From Sphingomonas endophytica (GTDB lineage: Bacteria; Pseudomonadota; Alphaproteobacteria; Sphingomonadales; Sphingomonadaceae): a DNA stretch of 61,221 bases. The stretch's first letter is position 1. Each line of letters begins with the position of its first letter. A program made the translations under genes and the position numbers. Below are positions 45,837-55,756 of this stretch, one piece after another. The notes under the pieces were generated by a model, which saw nothing but the letters and a program-made list of their open reading frames with translations, did not search any database and had not been told where the DNA came from. Location: the NCBI RefSeq assembly GCF_001476895.1, contig NZ_LDTB01000003.1, forward strand, positions 1-61,221. The letters run 5' to 3'.

Positions 45837-46828
45837 GTCCAGGCAATCCAGCGGTCCAGCAGATCGTTCGCCCCGCCGCCGTCGATCGCCTCGGCCGCCA
45901 GCGTCGCCCCCGCGCGCAACGCATCGGCCTTGCCGGCCAGCACCAGCGCCGCAGCGGCGTTGAGCAGCACCGCGTCGCGATACGCGCCCCGCTCCCCGCG
46001 CAGCAGCGCGCGCAGCGCGTGGGCGTTATAGGCGGGATCGCCGCCGCGGATCGCGATCGTCGGATGGCGCGCGACCCCGGCATCCTCGGGCACGATGCGC
46101 GCGGGCAAGCGCACGTCACCGACCGTCACGACCCGCGTCGGCCCGGCGCCGGAAATCTCGTCCAGCCCTTCCTCGCCCGCCACCACCGCCGCCGCCGCGC
46201 TGCCGAGTTGCGCCAGCGCCTCGGCATAGAGCGGTGCGTAATCGGGGCGCGCGATGCCGATCAGCTGGCAGGTGACATGCGCCGGATTGGCGAGCGGCCC
46301 CATCAGGTTGAAGATCGTGCGACGGCCGATCCGGCGCCGGATCGGGGTGATTCGCATCATCGCCGGATGATGGTTGGCGGCGAACAGGAAGCAGATGCCG
46401 AGGTCGCGCAGCGTCGCCTCCGCCTGCGCCCCGGCGCGCTCCATGTCGAGCCCGAGCATCTCCAGCGTGTCGGCGGCACCCGCCTTCGACGACGCGGCGC
46501 GGTTGCCGTGCTTGGCGACCGGTACGCCGCACGCGGCGACGACCAGGCTCACGGCGGTCGAGACGTTCAGCGTATGCTGCCCGTCGCCACCGGTTCCGCA
46601 GACGTCGATCGCCCCCGGCGGTGCGGCGATCGGGATCATCCGGGCGCGCAGCGCGCGTGCCGCCTCGGCGATCTCGATGCTGGTTTCCCCGCGCTCGGCC
46701 AGCGCGATCAGGAAGTCGGCGACCGCCTGTTCGCCGGTGCGCGCGTCCAGAATGTCGGCGAACGCCTGCGCCGCGCTCTCGCGCGACAGCGGCGTCGCGG
46801 GATCGGGCAGCAGTGCCAGCGTCGTCAC
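45833..46828 (-). CDS. trpD: Anthranilate phosphoribosyltransferase
   Basis: A 331-residue enzyme transferring phosphoribose from PRPP to anthranilate. PRPP and anthranilate sites are [35 protein letters not shown] and [11 protein letters not shown]. The GTG start at 46828 is chosen because it overlaps the trpG TGA by 4 bases (GTGA) and puts the helical N-terminal domain ([13 protein letters not shown]) at the front. Coupled on both sides to trpG and trpC. Confidence 0.95.
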   Translation of the reverse strand: MTTLALLPDPATPLSRESAAQAFADILDARTGEQAVADFLIALAERGETSIEIAEAARALRARMIPIAAPPGAIDVCGTGGDGQHTLNVSTAVSLVVAACGVPVAKHGNRAASSKAGAADTLEMLGLDMERAGAQAEATLRDLGICFLFAANHHPAMMRITPIRRRIGRRTIFNLMGPLANPAHVTCQLIGIARPDYAPLYAEALAQLGSAAAAVVAGEEGLDEISGAGPTRVVTVGDVRLPARIVPEDAGVARHPTIAIRGGDPAYNAHALRALLRGERGAYRDAVLLNAAAALVLAGKADALRAGATLAAEAIDGGGANDLLDRWIAWT

Positions 46829-47415
46829 GCGGCGATCCGGCCCGTGTGGTTGATGCCCGCCGCGCGCAGGAAATTGGCGATCAGATCGTGGCCATGTTCG
46901 GTGGCGATGCTTTCCGGGTGGAATTGCACGCCATGGATCGGCAGTTCGCGATGTCGCAGGCCCATCACCGATCCGTCCGCCGCGCTGGCGTTGACGGCGA
47001 GGCAATCGGGCACGTCGGTGACGATCAGCGAGTGATAGCGGGTCGCGGTGAAGGGCGAGGGGAGGCCGGCGAACACGCCCGTTCCGTCATGATCGACCGG
47101 GCACGTCTTGCCATGCATCAACCCGCCGCGCACCACCTTACCGCCGAAATGCTGGCCGATCGCCTGATGGCCCAGGCAGACGCCGAACAACGGGCGGCGC
47201 GCCTCGGCACAGGCGGCGACCAGGTCCAGGCTGATGCCGGCCTCGTTCGGGGTGCACGGTCCCGGCGAGATCAGGATACCCTGCGCGCCGCTGGCCAGTG
47301 CCTCGGCGGCCGTCAGGGCGTCGTTGCGTTCCACGCGCACCTCGGCGCCCAGTTCCATGACGTAATGGACCAGGTTCCAGGTGAAGCTGTCGTAATTGTC
47401 GATCACCAGGATCAT
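46825..47415 (-). CDS. trpG: Anthranilate synthase component II (glutamine amidotransferase)
   Basis: A 196-residue class I amidotransferase supplying ammonia to TrpE. The nucleophile Cys80 is in [12 protein letters not shown] and the His-Glu pair is in [14 protein letters not shown]; the oxyanion loop is [11 protein letters not shown]. It may also serve 4-amino-4-deoxychorismate synthase, as PabA/TrpG proteins do in some bacteria. It starts the downstream trp block. An oppositely oriented gene separates it from trpE, so it needs its own promoter in 47416-47571; no trp leader peptide was found there. Confidence 0.95.
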   Translation of the reverse strand: MILVIDNYDSFTWNLVHYVMELGAEVRVERNDALTAAEALASGAQGILISPGPCTPNEAGISLDLVAACAEARRPLFGVCLGHQAIGQHFGGKVVRGGLMHGKTCPVDHDGTGVFAGLPSPFTATRYHSLIVTDVPDCLAVNASAADGSVMGLRHRELPIHGVQFHPESIATEHGHDLIANFLRAAGINHTGRIAA

Positions 47416-47571
47416 GACCCTGCCATAGCCGATGCGCGCGGCATCGCAACCTGCCACCCGCGCCCGATGCGAAAGGAATATTGCGTCGCCGTCACTTTTC
47501 GTCATGGCGGGGACATGATGCGTGCGGAGAAAATGCGGCGCGCGCACGTTGGGATCGCGAGGAGATTGTTC

Positions 47572-48009
47572 ATGCTGGGTCGCACCGTTGTTCTCCTGCT
47601 CGCGGGGGCACTGGCACTGCCGTCGATGGCATCGGCGCAGACCGAGTCGGCGGGCGAAACCGGCCGCGCGCCGCAACGCGTGCGCAGCGTGACGCTGGAG
47701 GGCAACGAGACGTGTCCGAAGGCGCAGGGCGACGAGGTCGTGGTGTGCAGCCGCCTCAACCCCGACGAGCAGTTCCGCATCCCCAAGCCACTGCGCGATT
47801 CGGCGGAGCCGGCGGCCAAGAATCAGGCGTGGGCGAACCGGGCGGCGGTCGCCGATCAGGCCAGCCGTGTCGCGGCCGGCATTCCGGACACCTGCTCGAC
47901 GGTCGGCTCGGGCGGACAGACCGGGTGCGCACTGGCGATCAACCGCGCCTGGGCGGCGGAGCGGCGCGCCGCGGAGAAGAACGACTCGATGATCCCGGGC
48001 GGTCGCTGA
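47572..48009 (+). CDS. Small exported protein of unknown function
   Basis: A 145-residue protein with a signal peptide ([23 protein letters not shown]) and four cysteines (in ETCPK, VVCSRL, DTCSTV and GCALAI), likely two disulfides. The segment [19 protein letters not shown] resembles a motif I recall in other sphingomonad exported proteins of unknown function. The ATG follows GAGGAG at 8-base spacing. It is inserted on the + strand between trpG and trpE, both on the - strand. Confidence 0.8.
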   Translation: MLGRTVVLLLAGALALPSMASAQTESAGETGRAPQRVRSVTLEGNETCPKAQGDEVVVCSRLNPDEQFRIPKPLRDSAEPAAKNQAWANRAAVADQASRVAAGIPDTCSTVGSGGQTGCALAINRAWAAERRAAEKNDSMIPGGR

Positions 48010-48014
48010 GCGCG

Positions 48015-48072
48015 ATCACGGTCGACGACGCATCACGCCCCGGCCGGTTGGCCCAACGGTCGCGACCGTGAT
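48015..48072. repeat. 10-bp inverted repeat between convergent genes
   Basis: ATCACGGTCG at 48015-48024 and CGACCGTGAT at 48063-48072 flank a 38-base centre. It sits between the exported-protein gene and trpE, which converge here, so it may help end transcription from both sides. Confidence 0.4.
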
Positions 48073-48157
48073 GTGCTGGCGGCTCGCGTCCGGCTTTACG
48101 GGGCCGGGGAAGCAGGCGGGTGAGGCTGACGTCACGTCCGCCGCACCCACCGCCGGG

Positions 48158-49663
48158 CTATTGCCCGTAATCGGCCGTTGATGCCTGCCGTACCGCCTCG
48201 CGCGCGGCGGCGAGGATCGCGCCGGCCTTCGCCTCGCACTCGCGCTGTTCATAGGCCGCGTCGCTGTCGGCGACGATCCCCGCGCCCGACTGGACGTGGA
48301 TCGTCCCGTCCTTGACCACGGCGGTCCGCAGCACGATGCACGAATCCATCGAACCGTCCGGCGAGAAGTAGCCGACCCCGCCGGCATAGGCACCGCGCCG
48401 CTCGCGCTCCAGCTCGGCGATGATCTGGCAGGCGCGGACCTTTGGCGCGCCGCTGACCGTGCCGGCCGGGAAGCCCGCGAACAGCGCGTCGATCGCGTCA
48501 TGCTTCGGATCCAGCCGCCCGACGACGTTCGACACGATGTGCATGACATGGCTGTAGAATTCGATGCCGTAGCTGTCGGTCACCTGCACGGTGCCGGGGC
48601 TGGCGACGCGCCCCACGTCGTTGCGGCCCAGATCGAGCAGCATCAGATGCTCGGCCCGCTCCTTGGGATCGGCGAGCAGGCTGTCGCGGTTGGCGGCATC
48701 CTCCACGGCGGTGCGGCCGCGCGGGCGGGTGCCGGCGATCGGGCGGATCGTCACCTCGCCGTCGCGCGCGCGCACCAGGATCTCCGGGCTGGAGCCGGTC
48801 AGCGCGAAGCCGGGCAGGTCGAGATGATAGAGGAACGGCGACGGATTGACCCGCCGCAGCGCGCGGTACAGCTCGAACGCCGGAAGCGGGAAGGGCGCGG
48901 TGAAGCGCTGCGCCAGCACGACCTGAAAGATGTCCCCGGCGGCGATATAATCCTTCGCCGCCGCCACCATCGCGGCATAGGCGCCCGGCTCCAGCACGGG
49001 TTCCAGCGCCGGCTCCGCCACCTCGGCGCGCGCACGCGGCGGCACCGTGGCGCTCGCCAGCCGCGCCTCTACCGTGTCCAGCCGCTCCTCCGCCTCGGCG
49101 ACGAGGGCCTCGGGCGTGCGATCCGCCTTCGGCCATACCGGCGCGACCAGGAACAGTTCGTCCGCCAGCCGGTCGAACATCAGGATGACGGTCGGCCGGA
49201 CGAACATCATGTCCGGCAGGCCCAGTGCGTCATGCGCCGCCTGCGGCAGCGTCTCGACCAGCCCGATCGTCTCATAGCCGAAATAGCCGACCAGACAGGC
49301 CAGCGCGCGCGGCAGTTCGGGCGGCAAATCCATGCGGATCGACGCGACCAGTTCGCGCAACGCCGCCAGCGTCGGGGCGGCGCACGGCGTGAAGGCGTCG
49401 CGGTCGCTCAGCCAGCGCGGATTGATTTCGGCATGCGGCCCCTGCGCGCGCAGCACCAGATCCGGGGCGAGGCCGATCATGCTGTGGCGACCGCGCACCG
49501 CACCGCCCTCGACCGATTCGAGCAGGAAGTCGCCGCGACCCGGCTCGATCAGTTTCAGCGCGGCGGCGACCGGCGTTTCCGTATCGGCGATCCGGCGGCG
49601 CCACACCAGCGCGGGACGACCCGCGCGGAGCAGGGTCAGCGGATCACTGGCCGTTGTCGCCAC
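48158..49663 (-). CDS. trpE: Anthranilate synthase component I
   Basis: A 501-residue chorismate-utilising enzyme making anthranilate with TrpG ammonia. The N-terminal LLESVEGG region carries the LLES-type tryptophan feedback site. The catalytic domain shows QRFTAPF, SPFLYHLDLPGFALTGSSPEILVR, PIAGTRPRG and the terminal GGVGYFSPDGSMDSCIVLRT. It overlaps the ppiD stop by 20 bases, so it is co-transcribed with ppiD; control would be by feedback rather than a trp leader. Confidence 0.96.
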   Translation of the reverse strand: MATTASDPLTLLRAGRPALVWRRRIADTETPVAAALKLIEPGRGDFLLESVEGGAVRGRHSMIGLAPDLVLRAQGPHAEINPRWLSDRDAFTPCAAPTLAALRELVASIRMDLPPELPRALACLVGYFGYETIGLVETLPQAAHDALGLPDMMFVRPTVILMFDRLADELFLVAPVWPKADRTPEALVAEAEERLDTVEARLASATVPPRARAEVAEPALEPVLEPGAYAAMVAAAKDYIAAGDIFQVVLAQRFTAPFPLPAFELYRALRRVNPSPFLYHLDLPGFALTGSSPEILVRARDGEVTIRPIAGTRPRGRTAVEDAANRDSLLADPKERAEHLMLLDLGRNDVGRVASPGTVQVTDSYGIEFYSHVMHIVSNVVGRLDPKHDAIDALFAGFPAGTVSGAPKVRACQIIAELERERRGAYAGGVGYFSPDGSMDSCIVLRTAVVKDGTIHVQSGAGIVADSDAAYEQRECEAKAGAILAAAREAVRQASTADYGQ

Positions 49664-51581
49664 CGAGCAGGTCCTTCTTCAGCTGGGCGATCGCGTCCGG
49701 ATAGCGCTTCGCGCCCTGCGCGGCGGCGACGGCGTTGGCGAACTGCTGCGCATATTCGTTGCCGATCGCACGGCCCAGGTCGACGCGGGTCGCCTGGATC
49801 ACGCCCGGCAGCTTGCTGGCGTCGCCCGGCACCACCGTCTCGACGCGCAGCACCAGCCAGCCGCGCCCGTCCGGCGCCTGGATCGCGCGCGCCGTGCCCT
49901 GCTTCATGCCGAACATCATCGCCAGCACGGGGTTCACCTGACCCTGATTGGCGGTGATCTGCGCACGAGTGGCGCTGACCGTCTCGACCGGCGGCGCCTT
50001 CACGCCGACCTGCGCGATCGCGGCGGCCAGCGGCGTGCCGGCATTGACCTTCGCGACGATCGCATTGGCGGCCTTCTCGGCCGCGCGGCGGGCGCGATCG
50101 GCGGTCAGGTCGCCGACCACCTGCGCGCGTGCCTGCGCCAGCGGGATCGGCGTGGCGGGCACGATGCGGTCGAGCGCGGCGACCGCGAAGCCGCCGTCCT
50201 GACCCAGCGGCACGGTGGTCGGCGTGTCGCCGTCCTCGGCCGCGAAGCCGGCGGCGATCACCGGCGCCAACGCGGCGTCGGGCTGCATCAGCGGCTGGTC
50301 CGGATCGGCGCCGCTCGACACCACCGCCGGCGTCGCCTGCACGGTCAGCTTCTGGTCCTTGGCCACCTCGTTGATGCTGGCATTGTCGGCCAGCGCATCC
50401 TCGATCGCGTCGCGGGCCTTGCCGATCGCATCGGCGGTCTTCTGCTTGGTCAGCGCCGCGACGATGTCGCCGCGCGCCTGCGCCAGCGTCTTGCCCGGAT
50501 CCTGCGTGACCTTGTCGACGCGCGCGACGACGAAGCCGATTGCGCCACGCAGCGGACCGACCACATTGCCCTGCGGCGCCGCGAACAGCGCGTCGGCGAC
50601 GGCCGGCGCGGTCTGCGTCGCCAGCGTCGCGCGCTCGACCCCCGTGACGGCCCGCGCCTCCAGCCCGGCGGCGCGTGCGGCGGTGGTGATCGCGGTGCCG
50701 CCCTTGACCTTGTCGGCCAGCGCCTGCGCCGCCTTCTGGTCCAGCACCGTCACCAGCGTGACGTCGCGCACCTGCTTGGCCGCGTATTTGGCCTTGTCGG
50801 CGGCATAGGCCTGCGCGACCTCCGCGTCGGTCGGCACGCTCTGCGCCGCGACCTGCTGCGGGCCGACGATCGCATAGCGGATCACGCGCCGCTCGGGTGT
50901 CGTGTAGCGCGCGATGTTCCGCTTGTACCATTGCTGGATGTCCGCATCGCTCGGCGCCGGGCCACCGGCCTGCAGCGGGATCAGCGTGGCCTGGCCGCTG
51001 CGCTTCTCCAGCAGCAGCGAGGCATATTGCAGCGCCAGTTGCTGCGGCACCTGCGTCGCGCCGACGGTCGGCACCAGCAGGAACTGCGCCATCGTCTCGC
51101 GCGCGATCTCGCGCTGGACCTGCGCGTCGGTCATCCCGCGCTGCGCGATCAGCCGCAGATACGCCTGCTGGTCGAACTGCCCGGTCGCACCGGCGAAGGC
51201 GGGGATCGCCTTCAGCTCGCTGCCGATCAGCGCGCGGCTGACGCGCATCCCCTGTTCCTGCCCGAACGTCTGCAGCGCCAGCCCGGTCAGCGCGCGCGTC
51301 ACCAGGCTTTCGACCCCGCCCTGCTGGACGAAGGCCGCCATGTCGATGTCGGGCTGCTGCTGGCGCGCGGCGCGCAGCTCGTCCTGCGCGCGACGGCGAA
51401 TGTCGTCCGCCGCCACCTTCTCGCCGTCGACGCTGGCCAGCGGATGGCCCAGGATGCCGCCCGCGCTCGACAGGCCGGTCACGTCACCGGCGGCGAACGC
51501 CAGCGCGATCACGATCAGGACACCGAAGGTGACGATCATGCCGACCTTGGAATAGATGGCGCCGCGAAGAGAGCTGAGCAT
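49644..51581 (-). CDS. Peptidylprolyl isomerase PpiD/SurA-like, membrane anchored
   Basis: A 645-residue periplasmic folding factor. One N-terminal transmembrane helix (about 14-32, GMIVTFGVLIVIALAFAAG) anchors a SurA_N-type chaperone domain followed by one or two parvulin (PpiC) domains in the middle third and a C-terminal helical region. This is the PpiD arrangement; it helps newly exported proteins fold near the Sec translocon. The trpE gene overlaps its end by 20 bases. It is divergent from tpiA. Confidence 0.9.
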   Translation of the reverse strand: MLSSLRGAIYSKVGMIVTFGVLIVIALAFAAGDVTGLSSAGGILGHPLASVDGEKVAADDIRRRAQDELRAARQQQPDIDMAAFVQQGGVESLVTRALTGLALQTFGQEQGMRVSRALIGSELKAIPAFAGATGQFDQQAYLRLIAQRGMTDAQVQREIARETMAQFLLVPTVGATQVPQQLALQYASLLLEKRSGQATLIPLQAGGPAPSDADIQQWYKRNIARYTTPERRVIRYAIVGPQQVAAQSVPTDAEVAQAYAADKAKYAAKQVRDVTLVTVLDQKAAQALADKVKGGTAITTAARAAGLEARAVTGVERATLATQTAPAVADALFAAPQGNVVGPLRGAIGFVVARVDKVTQDPGKTLAQARGDIVAALTKQKTADAIGKARDAIEDALADNASINEVAKDQKLTVQATPAVVSSGADPDQPLMQPDAALAPVIAAGFAAEDGDTPTTVPLGQDGGFAVAALDRIVPATPIPLAQARAQVVGDLTADRARRAAEKAANAIVAKVNAGTPLAAAIAQVGVKAPPVETVSATRAQITANQGQVNPVLAMMFGMKQGTARAIQAPDGRGWLVLRVETVVPGDASKLPGVIQATRVDLGRAIGNEYAQQFANAVAAAQGAKRYPDAIAQLKKDLLGGDNGQ

Positions 51582-51636
51582 AAGGACAGGCAGACCGGGA
51601 CAGGAGTGAAGCTCGCCGCTTTAGATACACGGCCGG

Positions 51637-51664
51637 TTGGCATCAAGCGCCGCGCGCGTATAAC
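51637..51664 (+). promoter_or_regulatory. tpiA promoter
   Basis: A sigma70-like -35 TTGGCA (51637-51642) and -10 TATAAC (51659-51664) separated by 16 bases lie 37 bases upstream of the tpiA start. One of the clearest housekeeping promoters in the window. Confidence 0.7.
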
Positions 51665-51700
51665 ATGTTCTACACGATCGATCTGGACAGGGACACGGGC

Positions 51701-52441
51701 ATGACGCGGCGCAAGATGGTGGCGGGCAACTGGAAGATGAACGGCAACCTGGCGCTGCTGGCGGAACTGGACGCGATCGCCGCCGCCGCCGCCGCGCACC
51801 CGGGCGTCGATGTCGCGATGGCGGTGCCCGCCACGCTGATCGCCCCCGCCGCGCACCGTGTGCCGGGGCTGCTGATCGGTGCCGAGGACGTGCACGAGGC
51901 GGACAGCGGCGCGCACACCGGCTGCGTCTCTGCGGCGATGGTGCGCGAGGCGGGGGCGCGCTTCACGATCGTCGGCCATTCGGAGCGCCGTCACGACCAG
52001 CACGAAACCAGCCAGGACGCCTGGGCGAAGGCGGCGGCGGCGCATCGCCACGGCCTGTCGGTGATCCTCTGCTGCGGCGAGACGGGCGCGGAGCGCGACG
52101 CCGGCCGCGCCGAGCGGGTGGTGCAGGCGCAGATCGAAAAGTCGCTGCCGGAGAATGCGAGCGGCGACTGGCTGACGCTGGCCTATGAACCGCGCTGGGC
52201 GATCGGCACGGGGCGGACCCCGACGCTGGAGGATATCGCCGCGATCCACGCCATCGCGCGCGCCAAGATGCGGCAGCTGATCGGCGAGGCGGCGGACGGC
52301 GTGCGGATCCTGTACGGCGGATCGGTGACGGGCGAGAATGCGCGCCCGATCCTGGCGACCCCGGACGTGGACGGCGCGCTGGTCGGCGGCGCCAGCCTGA
52401 CGGCGGCGAAGTTCGTGCCGATCATCGCGGCCGCCGATTGA
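51701..52441 (+). CDS. tpiA: Triosephosphate isomerase
   Basis: A 246-residue TIM-barrel glycolytic enzyme interconverting dihydroxyacetone phosphate and glyceraldehyde-3-phosphate. Catalytic Lys12 is in AGNWKMNG, the His in IVGHSERRHD, and the base Glu in AYEPRWAIGTG with the mobile loop following. The start at 51701 fits the family N terminus; an ATG 36 bases upstream would add an atypical leader. Convergent with the aminopeptidase gene. Confidence 0.96.
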   Translation: MTRRKMVAGNWKMNGNLALLAELDAIAAAAAAHPGVDVAMAVPATLIAPAAHRVPGLLIGAEDVHEADSGAHTGCVSAAMVREAGARFTIVGHSERRHDQHETSQDAWAKAAAAHRHGLSVILCCGETGAERDAGRAERVVQAQIEKSLPENASGDWLTLAYEPRWAIGTGRTPTLEDIAAIHAIARAKMRQLIGEAADGVRILYGGSVTGENARPILATPDVDGALVGGASLTAAKFVPIIAAAD

Positions 52442-52446
52442 CGCCA

Positions 52447-52464
52447 CCCCGGCCCGCGCCGGGG
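52447..52464. terminator. Bidirectional terminator
   Basis: Short GC stem CCCCGGC (52447-52453) / GCCGGGG (52458-52464) with a 4-base loop in the 28-base gap between the convergent tpiA and aminopeptidase genes. Confidence 0.55.
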
Positions 52465-52469
52465 CGCCG

Positions 52470-53855
52470 TCAGCCGAATCGCGCCTTCAACAGCGCCCAT
52501 GCCGCGCGCAGGCCATAGGCCTCGCCGCCCTTGGGGCGTCCCGGCCGTCCCGCCGGTCGCCACGCGAACGTATCGAGATGCGCCCAGGGCAGCGTCGCGG
52601 GAACGAAGCGCCGCAGGAACAGCGCGGCGGTGATCGCACCCGCGAAGCCGCCGTCCGGCGCGTTGACCAGGTCGGCCACGTCCGACTTCAGCATGTCGTC
52701 ATACCCGTCCCACAGCGGCATCCGCCACAGCGGGTCGCGCACCGCCGCCGCCGCCGCCAGCAGGTCGGCGGCCAGCGTGTCGTCCTGCACGAAGGTCGCG
52801 GGCAGGTCCGGGCCCAGCGCCACGCGCGCCGCGCCGGTCAGCGTCGCGAAATCGATCAGCAGGTCGGGCGCGCCCTCCACCGCCCGGGTCAGCGCGTCGC
52901 CCAGGATCAGCCGCCCCTCGGCATCGGTGTTGGTGTTCTCGACCGTCAGGCCCTTGCGCGTCGCCAGCACGTCGCCGGGGCGGAAGGCATTGCCCGCAAT
53001 CGCATTCTCGACTGCCGGTATCAGCAGGTGGAGCCGCACCGGCAGTCGCGCCTGCATCACCAGCCCGGCGAGCGCCAGCGCATGCGCGGCACCACCCATG
53101 TCCTTCTTCATCAGCCGCATCCCCGACGACGGCTTGATGTCCAGCCCGCCCGAATCGAAGCACACGCCCTTGCCGACCAGTGCGACGCGCGGGTGCGCCG
53201 CGTCGCCCCAGTCCAGCTCGATCAGGCGTGGCGCGCGATCCTTGGCGGCGGCCTGCCCGACCGCGTGGATCATCGGATAGCCGGTCGCCAGCGCGTCGCC
53301 GCGCGTCACGGTGACGGTCGCGCCATGCGCCGTCGCCAGCGCGTCGGCCTCCGCCTCCAGTTCCGCCGGGCCGAGGTCGCTGGCACCGGTATCCACCAGA
53401 TCGCGGACGCGCGCCGTCGCGGCGGCGATGCGCACCGTTTCGTCGATCGCGGCCACGTCGGTGGTCAGCAGGATGCGCGGGGGCAGGGGTTCCACCTTGC
53501 GATACCGGGTGAAGCGATGCTGGGCGAGCAGCCAGCCGAGCCCCGCCGCACCCGTCGCGCCGCCGCCCGCCAGCCGGTACGTCCCCTCGGGCAGGCCGCC
53601 GCCCAGCGAGGCGATCCGCCACGGCGATTCGAGCGGCTCGTCGCACACCAGCAGCATCGCCCAGTCGGTCGCGGCCTCACCCGGCAGGATCGCGCGATCG
53701 CCGGCGCGCCCCGTCACCTTGTTGGCGGCCACGGCGGTGCGGATGCGTTCGGGCTGCTGCGCCAGCCACGCGGCGAAATCACCGGGGTGGACGACATGGA
53801 TGTCGCGGGCGGGCTGGCCGCGATCGGGCTGGAGCAGGGCGCTAAAGTCGGTCAT
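52470..53855 (-). CDS. M17 family leucyl aminopeptidase
   Basis: A 461-residue cytosolic metallo-aminopeptidase removing N-terminal residues from peptides. The two-metal active site is seen in VCFDSGGLDIKPSSGM, followed by KKDMGGAAHALALAGL and NTDAEGRLILGDAL, where the catalytic Arg resides. The N-terminal domain is divergent from E. coli PepA and shorter, as in PepB-like members. Convergent with tpiA and divergent from trxB. Confidence 0.93.
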   Translation of the reverse strand: MTDFSALLQPDRGQPARDIHVVHPGDFAAWLAQQPERIRTAVAANKVTGRAGDRAILPGEAATDWAMLLVCDEPLESPWRIASLGGGLPEGTYRLAGGGATGAAGLGWLLAQHRFTRYRKVEPLPPRILLTTDVAAIDETVRIAAATARVRDLVDTGASDLGPAELEAEADALATAHGATVTVTRGDALATGYPMIHAVGQAAAKDRAPRLIELDWGDAAHPRVALVGKGVCFDSGGLDIKPSSGMRLMKKDMGGAAHALALAGLVMQARLPVRLHLLIPAVENAIAGNAFRPGDVLATRKGLTVENTNTDAEGRLILGDALTRAVEGAPDLLIDFATLTGAARVALGPDLPATFVQDDTLAADLLAAAAAVRDPLWRMPLWDGYDDMLKSDVADLVNAPDGGFAGAITAALFLRRFVPATLPWAHLDTFAWRPAGRPGRPKGGEAYGLRAAWALLKARFG

Positions 53856-53935
53856 GGCCGGACCAAAGCAGGACTTGGGCGTGCGCGCAACGCGTGCGGT
53901 TTCCTTGCGCGCGGGTTGCTCCTACATCGCGCGGC

Positions 53936-54904
53936 ATGACCATTCATTCGACTCGCATGCTGATCCTCGGTTCCGGTCCCGCCGGCCTGTCCGCCGCCAT
54001 CTATGGCGCGCGCGCGGGGATGGCGCCGATCGTCGTGCAGGGCATCCAGCCCGGCGGGCAGCTGACCACCACCACCGATGTCGAGAACTATCCCGGCTTC
54101 AAGGAGGTGATCCAGGGGCCGTGGCTGATGGAGCAGATGCAGGCGCAGGCCGAACATGTCGGCACGCGGCTGATGTGGGATACGATCGTCGAGGTCGACC
54201 TGACCAGCCGCCCGTTCCGCCTGATCGGCGACGGCGGCGACGTGTACGAGGGCGAGGTGCTGGTCATCGCGACCGGCGCGCAGGCCAAGTGGCTGGGGCT
54301 CGATAGCGAACATGCGATGAAGGGCAAGGGCGTCAGCGCCTGCGCCACCTGCGACGGCTTCTTCTATCGCGGCAAGAAGGTGGCGGTGATCGGCGGCGGC
54401 AACACCGCGGTCGAGGAGGCGTTGTACCTGACCAACCACAGCGACGACGTGACGCTGATCCACCGCCGTGACAGCCTGCGTGCGGAGCGGATCCTGCAGG
54501 AGCGGTTGTTCGCGCATCCGAACGTCAAGGTGCTCTGGAACAAGGAGGTTCGCGAGTTCGTCGACGGCGGCGGCACCGCCGGGCTGGTCGCGCTGGAGCT
54601 GGAGGACACGCAGACCGGCGAGCATTCGCGGATCGATGTCGAGGGCGGGTTCGTCGCGATTGGCCATCATCCGGCGACCGAGCTGTTCCGGGGCCACCTC
54701 GCGCTCGACGAAGATGGTTATATCGCGGTCGAAACCGGCTCGACGCGCACCAGCGTGCCGGGCGTGTTCGCGTGCGGCGACGTGATGGACAAGGTCTATC
54801 GTCAGGCGGTGACCGCCGCCGGCACCGGCTGCATGGCCGCGCTCGACGCGGAACGCTTCCTGGCGGCGGCGGAGTTCGAGGCGGTGAAGGAAGCGGCCGA
54901 GTAG
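53936..54904 (+). CDS. trxB: Thioredoxin-disulfide reductase
   Basis: A 322-residue NADPH-dependent flavoenzyme reducing thioredoxin. FAD site GSGPAGLSAAI is at the N terminus, the redox pair is Cys136 and Cys139 in CATCDGFF (the same numbering as E. coli), and the NADPH site is VIGGGNTAVEEAL. The start at 53936 is used because the frame upstream is not conserved-looking. It is a single-gene unit, divergent from the M17 peptidase. Confidence 0.96.
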   Translation: MTIHSTRMLILGSGPAGLSAAIYGARAGMAPIVVQGIQPGGQLTTTTDVENYPGFKEVIQGPWLMEQMQAQAEHVGTRLMWDTIVEVDLTSRPFRLIGDGGDVYEGEVLVIATGAQAKWLGLDSEHAMKGKGVSACATCDGFFYRGKKVAVIGGGNTAVEEALYLTNHSDDVTLIHRRDSLRAERILQERLFAHPNVKVLWNKEVREFVDGGGTAGLVALELEDTQTGEHSRIDVEGGFVAIGHHPATELFRGHLALDEDGYIAVETGSTRTSVPGVFACGDVMDKVYRQAVTAAGTGCMAALDAERFLAAAEFEAVKEAAE

Positions 54905-54937
54905 CCGTCGCCCCGGCGCTCGCAACGAAACCCATTC

Positions 54938-54964
54938 CGTCATGCCGGACATGTTCCGGCATCC
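54938..54964. repeat. REP-like unit
   Basis: CGTCATGCCGGACATGTTCC followed by GGCATCC forms a small hairpin (GCCGG/CCGGC) and is a forward-oriented unit of the dispersed intergenic repeat. It lies in the ~200-base gap after trxB, which otherwise contains no recognisable feature. Confidence 0.5.
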
Positions 54965-55108
54965 ACGGTGCCGAGATCGCGAACGCTATCGCTGTCGCCG
55001 AACATCGCCCCCGGACACCCGTTCGACTGACGGGGTGGTCGGCGTCGCGACGTCCGCAAAATGTCCCGCTTCTCTGGAACCGTCGGACGCCGCCCGGCCG
55101 CGAGGCCG

Positions 55109-55756
55109 TCAGCCGGCGTGCAGCAACAGGTTGCCGTCGCCGTCCACCTCGACCCGCAGTGCGCCGTAATCGGCGACGGCGCCGTGCCTCGTTTCCAGCG
55201 GTGCGTGATGCGTGGCGGTGATGACCATCACGTCGGCGCCGGCCGCCTCGCCCGCCGCGATTCCTGCCGGAGCGTCCTCCCAGACCAGGCAGTCGCCGGC
55301 CGCGACGCCCAGCCGCTCGGCCGCCATCAGGAAACAGTCGGGGGCCGGCTTGCCGCGCGTCACGTCGTCCGCCGTTATCATCACCGCGGGCGGGATCAGC
55401 CCGGCGGCGCGCAGCCGCACCTCCGCCAGCGAGCGCGGGGCGGAGGTGACGATCGCCCAGCGCTCGCGCGGCAGGGCGGCGGTGAAGGCGCCCGCGCCCG
55501 CGATTTCGACGACATCGGCCACATCGTCGATCTCGGCCTGCAACAGCCCTTCGAACTCCGCCTGCGGATCGACGCCCGGCGGCGCGAAGCGGCGGATCGT
55601 CTCGATCGCGCGCACCCCGTGCATCACCGCCATCAGCTCATCGACATCGATCCCGTGCCGCTCCGCCCACGCCGTCCACGCCCGCACCGCGGAGGGGATG
55701 CTGTTGATCAGCGTCCCGTCCATGTCGAACAGGAAGGCGGCGTACCGGCGCGTCAC
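55109..55756 (-). CDS. HAD family (subclass IA) phosphatase
   Basis: A 215-residue hydrolase with nucleophile Asp11 and acid Asp13 in [12 protein letters not shown], the Ser/Thr motif in AIVTSAPRS, Lys in TRGKPAPDC, and the final acidic motif in [12 protein letters not shown]. The helical cap is inserted after motif I, as in sugar-phosphate phosphatases and phosphoglycolate phosphatases. Substrate unknown. The GTG start overlaps the leuA stop by 4 bases (GTGA), so it is produced with leuA under leucine control. Confidence 0.88.
   Translation of the reverse strand: MTRRYAAFLFDMDGTLINSIPSAVRAWTAWAERHGIDVDELMAVMHGVRAIETIRRFAPPGVDPQAEFEGLLQAEIDDVADVVEIAGAGAFTAALPRERWAIVTSAPRSLAEVRLRAAGLIPPAVMITADDVTRGKPAPDCFLMAAERLGVAAGDCLVWEDAPAGIAAGEAAGADVMVITATHHAPLETRHGAVADYGALRVEVDGDGNLLLHAG

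Noticed and set aside
47416..47571. Tryptophan leader peptide upstream of trpG
   Set aside because: No short frame with tandem Trp codons or matching hairpins was found; trpE also lacks a leader because it overlaps ppiD.
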